A stretch of 64,000 bases of DNA from QHXW01 sp963752965 (lineage in GTDB: Bacteria > Acidobacteriota > Terriglobia > Bryobacterales > Bryobacteraceae), in the NCBI GenBank assembly GCA_963752965.1, contig CAVWAJ010000008.1:62001-126000 (forward strand). Reading direction: 5' to 3'. The notes under the pieces were generated by a model. That model saw nothing but the letters and a program-made list of their open reading frames with translations. It searched no databases and was not told the DNA's origin. Within the stretch, counting starts at the first letter, position 1; each line of letters begins with the position of its first letter. Shown one piece after another: positions 58,890-64,000 of this stretch. The translations under genes were made by a program, and so were the position numbers.

Positions 58890-59671
58890 AGCGAAAACAC
58901 GAACGGTGCCCCGTGTTTCAGTTCCTGGTACGCCGTATCCGGAGCAAACAGCCTTAGCGATGCTTTAAACTGGCGCGGATCGACGGCGTTGTCAGGGAAC
59001 ATGTCGTAGTGGCACGGAATCGCGGCTTTCGGTTTGATCTTCGCCACCACCTGCGCGGCTTCAAAATGCGAGAGGTTGTTGAAGCCCCCGTTGATGCAGG
59101 TGATCACGAGGTCCGGCGAAAACTTGGCCGTCGAAAACAGCAGGTCGCTGAAATCGGTATCGCCGGTCACATACACCTTTGGGCCACCCGCGAACGTGAA
59201 GATGTAGCCCATGTGGTTCAAGTCGGTGTCATCGGTGGGAAGCGCAAACGCGCCCCGGATGTGAATGTCGCGCAATTCGAGTTCGCACGACGGCCAGGCG
59301 GGCACGATGCGGCCGCCCTCGATGTTCTCCGCGCGGTACACATCGCACGTCGGGTGCGGGCCGACGAAGTGCGTCGTGTCCTTGTGGCGCAATCCGCGAA
59401 TCGTGTCAGGATCGGTGTGGTCCCGGTGGTTGTGCGTGCACGTGTAGATATCTACGTTGAGTTCTTCGGGCGGAATCAAAACCGGAACGCGCCGGCTCAG
59501 GTCCACGCCGAGATCCGCATACGCGGCGGCGCAGCTATTCGTCAGATACATGTCCGTCGTCAGCAGCGTGCCTTCCGGCGTCTTGAAAATGTAGCCGGTT
59601 TGGCCCAACCACCAGAGCGCAACGGATTTCTTGGGAACCGCGAACGCGCGGATTTCCTGCATTAAGCTCAT
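58886..59671 (-). CDS. UlaG-like metallo-beta-lactamase-fold hydrolase
   Basis: The 261-residue protein shows the fold's metal motifs: 'TCTHNHRDHTDPDTI' (H-x-H-x-D-H type), 'YVTGDTDFSDLLF' and a C-terminal 'AIPCHYDMFPDN'. The N-terminus 'ALWWLGQTGYIFKTPEGTLL' is typical of UlaG-like L-ascorbate-6-phosphate lactonases. The substrate is probably a lactone or phosphoester of a sugar. It overlaps the next gene by four bases and follows the transketolase genes on the same strand. Confidence 0.87.
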   Translation of the reverse strand: MSLMQEIRAFAVPKKSVALWWLGQTGYIFKTPEGTLLTTDMYLTNSCAAAYADLGVDLSRRVPVLIPPEELNVDIYTCTHNHRDHTDPDTIRGLRHKDTTHFVGPHPTCDVYRAENIEGGRIVPAWPSCELELRDIHIRGAFALPTDDTDLNHMGYIFTFAGGPKVYVTGDTDFSDLLFSTAKFSPDLVITCINGGFNNLSHFEAAQVVAKIKPKAAIPCHYDMFPDNAVDPRQFKASLRLFAPDTAYQELKHGAPFVFSL

Positions 59672-59704
59672 GCCGGATATTGTACAGAGCCGCGGAGGGC
59701 GCGA

Positions 59705-60676
59705 TTATCTCTTTTTGCGGGCCAGCACCCGCCGAACCGCGGCCACTACGTCGCGCGCCACCAGGCCGTACTTGTCGAGCAGTTGCGCGGGCGTCGCGGA
59801 CTCGGCGTAGGTGTCCTGAATGCCGACGAACTCCATGGGGCACGGCTGCGTTTCCGCCACCACTTGCGCCACACGCACGCCCAGGCCGCCATCCACCAGG
59901 TGCTCTTCCGCCACCACGATGGCCCCTGTTTCCACGGCGGCGCGCCGGATCGTTTCGCGGTCAATCGGCTTGATCGTGTGAATGTCCACCACCCGTACCG
60001 AGATGCCTTCCGCCTCCAGCGTTTCTTGCGCCCGAATCGCTTCCGCCACCAGCAGGCCCGTCGCGATCACCGTCACGTCCGAGCCGTCAATCACCTCGAT
60101 CGCCTTGCCGATTTCAAACTTCTGGTCTGCGGCATAGATGACCGGAGCTTTCATGCGGCCGGTGCGAATGAAAACCGGTCCGACGTGTGCGATGCTAGCG
60201 AGTACCAGCGCTGTGGTCGCCACTTCATCGGCCGGCGAAATCACCACGAAGCCGGGCAGGGAACAGGCGAGAGCCGTTTCCTCCACGCTCATTTGTGACG
60301 GCCCATCCTCGCCAATCGAAATCCCGCTGTGCGTGCCCACGAACTTCGCGTTCAACTTGGGATACGCCACGGCCACCCGTAATTGTTCGAACCCCTTGTT
60401 TATCAGGAAGCACGAGAAGCTCGACGCCACTGGAATCTTTCCCGCATACGCCAGACCGCCCGCAATCGCCACCATGTTCGCTTCCGCGATGCCGCAGGAA
60501 ACGAATCGCTCCGGGAATTCGTTGTGGAACAGCGAAGTATACGTGGATTTCGACAGGTCGGCATCGAGCACCATCACGTCTTTGTTTTGCCGTCCGGCCG
60601 TCACCAGCGCCCTGCCGAAGGCCTCGCGCGTGGCCATGCCGAGCTTCAAGTCGAATTTGGATTTTGTGGGGGTCAT
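59705..60676 (-). CDS. Transketolase, C-terminal subunit
   Basis: The 323-residue protein covers the pyrimidine-binding and C-terminal domains of transketolase: 'TREAFGRALVTAGRQNKDVMVLDADLSKST', 'FPERFVSCGIAEANMVAIAGGLAYAGKIPVASSFSCFL', 'GISIGEDGPSQMSVEE' and 'VVAEEHLVDGGLG'. It overlaps the N-terminal subunit gene by four bases (60673-60676). Split transketolases of this type transfer two-carbon units in the pentose phosphate pathway, or may act as synthases for other sugars. Confidence 0.92.
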   Translation of the reverse strand: MTPTKSKFDLKLGMATREAFGRALVTAGRQNKDVMVLDADLSKSTYTSLFHNEFPERFVSCGIAEANMVAIAGGLAYAGKIPVASSFSCFLINKGFEQLRVAVAYPKLNAKFVGTHSGISIGEDGPSQMSVEETALACSLPGFVVISPADEVATTALVLASIAHVGPVFIRTGRMKAPVIYAADQKFEIGKAIEVIDGSDVTVIATGLLVAEAIRAQETLEAEGISVRVVDIHTIKPIDRETIRRAAVETGAIVVAEEHLVDGGLGVRVAQVVAETQPCPMEFVGIQDTYAESATPAQLLDKYGLVARDVVAAVRRVLARKKR

Positions 60677-61494
60677 TGCAGCTCCTGTAGCGCCAGCTTC
60701 ACTTCGTCCGGCGTCGGCGCCGTGCCGTGGAATTTCGGATTGTTCTCCATGAAGGACACGCCTTTGCCCTTCACCGTGTGAGCCACGATTGCCGTCGGCT
60801 TACCCTTGGTCGCCGCGGCCTCCTGAAACGCCGCCTGAAGCGCCGGAATATTGTGGCCATCCACTTCAAGCGTGTGCCAGCCGAACGCCCGCCATTTGTC
60901 CGCCAGCGGCGCAACCTCCATGATGTCCTTCACGAAGCCGTCGAGCTGAATGTGGTTGTAATCCACGATGGCCACCACGTTGTCGGCCTTGTGGAAACTG
61001 CCGAACATGGCGCCTTCCCAGACTTGCCCTTCCTGGATTTCGCCGTCGCCCAATAGCACATAGGTGCGCGATGGGCTGCCGTTCAGCCGCGCCGCGAACC
61101 CCATTCCGAGCGCGAGCGAAACGCCTTCGCCCAACGAACCCGTCGAAGCTTCCAGCGAGGGTATGAATCGCACATCCGGGTGCCCCTGGTAAATCGATCC
61201 CATCTTGCGCAGCGTGTTTAGTTGATCCGCGGGCGAGTAGCCCGCTTCGGCCATCGCGCAGTAGAGCACTGGCGCCGCATGGCCCTTGGAAAGGATGAAG
61301 CGGTCGCGATCCGCCCATTTCGGATTGGCGGGATCGTGGCGCATCACGTCAAAGTAGAGCGTTACGAGGATTTCCACCGCCGAGAGCGAACCGCCCGGAT
61401 GTCCGGATCCCGCCGCGCCTATCATTTCGACGATCTCCCGCCGCATCTTCTTCGCGGTCGCCTGCATCTCTGGCAAAGTCTTCTTAGGTTGCAT
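60673..61494 (-). CDS. Transketolase, N-terminal subunit
   Basis: The 273-residue protein binds thiamine diphosphate: 'GAAGSGHPGGSLSAVEILVTLYFDVM', 'SKGHAAPVLYCAMAEAG' and the TPP motif G-D-G-E-I-Q-E-G-Q-V-W-E followed by VDYNHIQLDG. It lies 30 bp downstream of hemB and overlaps the C-terminal subunit gene, so the two would be made in equal amounts. Confidence 0.93.
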   Translation of the reverse strand: MQPKKTLPEMQATAKKMRREIVEMIGAAGSGHPGGSLSAVEILVTLYFDVMRHDPANPKWADRDRFILSKGHAAPVLYCAMAEAGYSPADQLNTLRKMGSIYQGHPDVRFIPSLEASTGSLGEGVSLALGMGFAARLNGSPSRTYVLLGDGEIQEGQVWEGAMFGSFHKADNVVAIVDYNHIQLDGFVKDIMEVAPLADKWRAFGWHTLEVDGHNIPALQAAFQEAAATKGKPTAIVAHTVKGKGVSFMENNPKFHGTAPTPDEVKLALQELQ

Positions 61495-61524
61495 GGAGAA
61501 TTCTTCAATCTAACACGATGGATT

Positions 61525-62496
61525 TCATGCCAACAGGCGCGCCGCCGGCTTGGCGAAATAAGTCAGCACGAAGTCCGCACCCGCGCGGCGGATCGATGTC
61601 AGGCTCTCCATCATCGCGCGCTCGCAATCGATCCACCCGTTGCGCCCGGCCGCCATAATCATCGAATACTCGCCGCTCACCTGATACGCCCCCAACGGCA
61701 CATCAAATCGCTCGCGCGCTTGCCAGATTAGATCCAAATACGGCATGGCAGGTTTCACCATAATCATATCGGCGCCTTCCTCCAGGTCGAGCTCGATCTC
61801 GCGCATAGCCTCCCGCCCGTTGGCCGGATCCATCTGATAGCTGCGCCGGTCGCCGAATTGCGGCGTCGATTCCGCCGCTTCGCGAAACGGCCCGTAGAAC
61901 ACCGAGGCAAATTTCGCCGCGTAGGAAAGAATCGGTGTGCTTGAAAATCCAGCGGCATCTAGCGCCTGGCGTATCGCACCCACGCGGCCGTCCATCATGT
62001 CGGAGGGCGCTACAATGTCGGCTCCTGCCCGCGCGTGGGATACCGCGGCCGCCGCCAGCCACTTCAGCGTTTCGTCATTGTCTACGTCGCCATCGACAAT
62101 CTTGCCGCAATGCCCGTGGCTCGTGTACTCGCAGTTGCAGACGTCCGTCATCGCCAGCAAGTCCGGCGTGGCGCGTTTGATGGCCCGCAGCGCGCGTTGT
62201 ACGATTCCGTCCTCGGCGTACGCCCCCGAGGCAAATTCGTCCTTGGTCTCCGGAAGCCCGAAGAGAATCACGCCACCGATGCCAAGCGACTTCACTTCCT
62301 CGCATTCATGTACGATTTCGTCCACTGACATCTGATAGTTCCCCGGCATCGCGCCGATTTCCCGACGCACTCCTTCGCCCGGGCAGACGAACAGTGGAAG
62401 GACGAACTGCGCCGGATTCAGCCGCGTTTCGCGCACCAGGCGGCGCATCGCCTCGGTCCTGCGCAACCGGCGCATGCGGTGGATGGGGAAGGGCAT
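61525..62496 (-). CDS. hemB: Porphobilinogen synthase (delta-aminolevulinate dehydratase), zinc type
   Basis: The 323-residue enzyme condenses two 5-aminolevulinate molecules. The Schiff-base lysines lie in 'SYAAKFASVFYGPFREA' and 'MIMVKPAMPYLDLIW'. The motif D-V-C-N-C-E-Y-T-S-H-G-H-C-G supplies three cysteines, the zinc-binding form. The N-terminal 'RRLRRTEAMRRLVRETRL' arm is also present. It is a tetrapyrrole pathway enzyme; no other hem genes are in this window. Confidence 0.95.
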   Translation of the reverse strand: MPFPIHRMRRLRRTEAMRRLVRETRLNPAQFVLPLFVCPGEGVRREIGAMPGNYQMSVDEIVHECEEVKSLGIGGVILFGLPETKDEFASGAYAEDGIVQRALRAIKRATPDLLAMTDVCNCEYTSHGHCGKIVDGDVDNDETLKWLAAAAVSHARAGADIVAPSDMMDGRVGAIRQALDAAGFSSTPILSYAAKFASVFYGPFREAAESTPQFGDRRSYQMDPANGREAMREIELDLEEGADMIMVKPAMPYLDLIWQARERFDVPLGAYQVSGEYSMIMAAGRNGWIDCERAMMESLTSIRRAGADFVLTYFAKPAARLLA

Positions 62497-62579
62497 TCCT
62501 CAGCATTTTAACCCGTCCGGCAACTATCCAATGCTAAGGTAAGGCGATTAACCAAGGGCTACCTAAACCAACTTCCCCC

Positions 62580-62607
62580 TTGACAAGAGCAGCGCCATCG
62601 TTAAAAT
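62580..62607 (+). promoter_or_regulatory. Strong sigma-70-type promoter before the zinc-ribbon-like protein
   Basis: TTGACA (62580-62585) and TAAAAT (62602-62607, five of six) are 16 bp apart. The transcript would begin near 62614, 12 bases before the ATG at 62626, and may extend into serS. Confidence 0.7.
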
Positions 62608-62625
62608 AAACCCCATATCGGTCTT

Positions 62626-62766
62626 ATGCAGCCCTGTGAGCACACCCGCACCGTGATCATCGCGAGACGTGACGGCGTGGATTATCTCGAATGTCTGGAT
62701 TGCCGCCAGGTCTTTGAAGCCGAGGATCTCGAACCCGTAACCGTTGACAAAGACGACGAAGAGTAA
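62626..62766 (+). CDS. 46-residue zinc-ribbon-like protein
   Basis: ATG at 62626 encodes 46 residues. C4-x-H6 and C23-x2-C26 could form a zinc site, and the C-terminus is strongly acidic (DKDDEE). A clear promoter precedes it. Serine-tRNA ligase follows 73 bases later on the same strand, so the two are likely co-transcribed. I recognise no family. Confidence 0.6.
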   Translation: MQPCEHTRTVIIARRDGVDYLECLDCRQVFEAEDLEPVTVDKDDEE

Positions 62767-62839
62767 CTGGCCTCGCGGTTTCACCCGGCCCGCCAGTTGT
62801 CGCTTTCGCAGTGTCTCCATGCGCTAGCATAGTAGCTTC

Positions 62840-64000
62840 ATGCATGATTTGGGATTTTTCCGGGCGAACCTGGAAAAGGTCGCGGAGCGTCTCTCGACCC
62901 GCGGTCCGATTGCAGGTCTCGAACAGTTTCGCGATCTCGACCAGCGCCGCCGTGCCGCCATCACCGAAGCCGAAGAGCTCAAGGCGCGCCGCAACGCCGA
63001 GAGTGCCGAAATTCAGAAACTGAGGAAGGCCGGTGCCGACACCGCCGAGCGCCAAGCGCAGATGCGCGAGTTAGGCACCCGCATCACCGCCCTCGACGAC
63101 CAGATCAAGGTCCTCGACGAACAGTTTCGCGAGCTCCTCGCCGGGATTCCCAACCTGCCTCATGAATCCGTGCCCGTCGGCCGCAGCGCCGATGACAACG
63201 TCGAAGTGCGCCGCTCGGGCGAACCCCGCCACTTCGATTTCGCACCCAAGGCCCACTGGGATCTCGGTCCCGAGCTCGGCATTCTCGATCTCGAGCGCGC
63301 CGCCAAAATCACCGGCGCCCGGTTCGCCGTCTACTGGGGCATCGGTGCCCGCCTCGAGCGCGCCCTCATCAATTTCATGCTCGACGTTCACACGCGCGAG
63401 CACGGCTACACCGAAGTTCTCCCGCCCTTCCTCGTGAACTCGGCCAGCCTGTTCGGCACCGGCCAGCTACCCAAGTTTGCAGAGGACCTGTTCAAGTGTG
63501 AGAAACAGGACTTTTGGCTCATCCCCACCGCCGAAGTCCCTGTGACGAATCTGTTTCGCGACGAGGTGCTCGACCCCGATCGCCTTCCCATCAGCCTGTG
63601 CGCTTATACCCCGTGCTTCCGCAGCGAAGCCGGCTCCTACGGCCGCGATGTCCGCGGCATCATCCGCCAGCATCAGTTTCAAAAGGTCGAGCTCGTCAAG
63701 TTCACTCGCCCGGAAGAAAGCTACGATCACCTGGAAAAACTGACTGCTGACGCCGAAGACATCCTGCGCCGCCTCGGCCTCCCGTTTCGCACCGTCGTGC
63801 TCTCCACTGGCGATATGGGTTTCGCCTCCGCCAAAACCTACGACATCGAGGTCTGGCTGCCCGGCCAAAACGGTTACAAAGAGATTTCTTCCTGTTCCAA
63901 TTTCGAAGCGTTCCAGGCGCGCCGCGCCGGCATCCGTTTCAAGAACGCGAAAGGGAAGTCCGAATTCGCACACACCCTCAACGGCAGCGGCCTCGCCGTC
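62840..64000 (+). CDS. serS: Seryl-tRNA synthetase (3' end outside window)
   Basis: 387 codons are present. The N-terminal coiled-coil arm (GLEQFRDLDQRRRAAITEAEELKARRNAES) is followed by the class II core: motif 1 region 'GARLERALINFMLDVHT', motif 2 'YTPCFRSEAGSYGRDVRGIIRQHQF' and the N-terminal part of motif 3. Serine-specific 'TAEVPVTNL' and 'TYDIEVWLPGQN' are present. The ATG at 62840 matches the family start; the ATG four bases later is in another frame. Confidence 0.96.
   Translation, partial: MHDLGFFRANLEKVAERLSTRGPIAGLEQFRDLDQRRRAAITEAEELKARRNAESAEIQKLRKAGADTAERQAQMRELGTRITALDDQIKVLDEQFRELLAGIPNLPHESVPVGRSADDNVEVRRSGEPRHFDFAPKAHWDLGPELGILDLERAAKITGARFAVYWGIGARLERALINFMLDVHTREHGYTEVLPPFLVNSASLFGTGQLPKFAEDLFKCEKQDFWLIPTAEVPVTNLFRDEVLDPDRLPISLCAYTPCFRSEAGSYGRDVRGIIRQHQFQKVELVKFTRPEESYDHLEKLTADAEDILRRLGLPFRTVVLSTGDMGFASAKTYDIEVWLPGQNGYKEISSCSNFEAFQARRAGIRFKNAKGKSEFAHTLNGSGLAV

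Noticed and set aside
1..64000. CRISPR arrays, IS elements, integrases, rRNA or tRNA genes
   Set aside because: I scanned for regular short repeats, transposase or recombinase motifs and T-loop patterns and saw none that hold up by eye.

Overview
The window is a high-GC chromosomal segment from an Acidobacteriota bacterium, most likely a relative of Candidatus Solibacter (Bryobacterales). Three things point there: a very large ADOP-type ABC permease (acidobacterial duplicated orphan permease), a VCBS-repeat protein ending in what looks like the Solibacter-type C-terminal domain, and a secreted NHL-repeat propeller beside BlaI/M56 regulators. No rRNA, tRNA, CRISPR array, transposase or integrase was recognised.

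Layout. 1-7.9 kb: a partial secreted NHL propeller (-), a PilZ protein (-), a histidine kinase / sigma-54 activator pair (+) and a BlaI / M56-GWxTD pair (+). 8-12.6 kb: the ADOP permease (-), then a RelE/ParE-type toxin-antitoxin cassette lying between a truncated and an intact 5' end of an FGE-sulfatase-type gene. 12.6-17.7 kb: a class III aminotransferase, an unusual MPN/JAMM-like + TM + TonB fusion, a two-domain VOC protein and a zinc alcohol dehydrogenase. 17.7-21 kb: a two-gene ATPase / TOPRIM-like putative defence cassette inserted between a decayed and an intact copy of the thrC 5' end. 21-32.8 kb: small secreted proteins, a phosphoesterase, a VapBC module, an SDR, a UxaE-like protein, an amino acid permease, galU, a 7Fe ferredoxin, queD and a DinG-type helicase. 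32.8-38.4 kb: an accessory stretch with three VapBC-type modules, a frameshifted small ORF and an OLD-like ATPase-TOPRIM protein, interrupted only by der. 38.4-42.2 kb: a DUF1801 protein, an NCS1 permease and the VCBS protein. 42.2-49.6 kb: a proteostasis/core cluster on the minus strand (tig, clpX, lon, engB, rho) without clpP. 49.6-62.5 kb: an AbrB/PIN module followed upstream by a long minus-strand run (Gfo/Idh, amidase, fused E1 dehydrogenase, membrane spermidine-synthase-like protein, membrane protein, UlaG-like hydrolase, split transketolase, hemB). 62.6-64 kb: a 46-residue zinc-ribbon-like protein and the 5' part of serS.

The most notable features are (i) two cargo cassettes (toxin-antitoxin at 10.6-11.5 kb; ATPase/TOPRIM-like pair at 17.7-19.6 kb) that each sit directly upstream of a host gene and are preceded by a second, truncated copy of that gene's 5' end; (ii) six toxin-antitoxin modules and two ATPase-type putative defence loci in about 40 kb; (iii) many promoters whose -10 box lies only 6-11 nt before the start codon, implying leaderless or nearly leaderless mRNAs; (iv) a membrane fusion of a partly degenerate JAMM site to a TonB C-terminal domain. 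Gene pairs are typically joined by 4-base ATGA/GTGA-type overlaps. I saw no convincing intrinsic terminators. Domain names rest on motif recognition by eye, not on searches.
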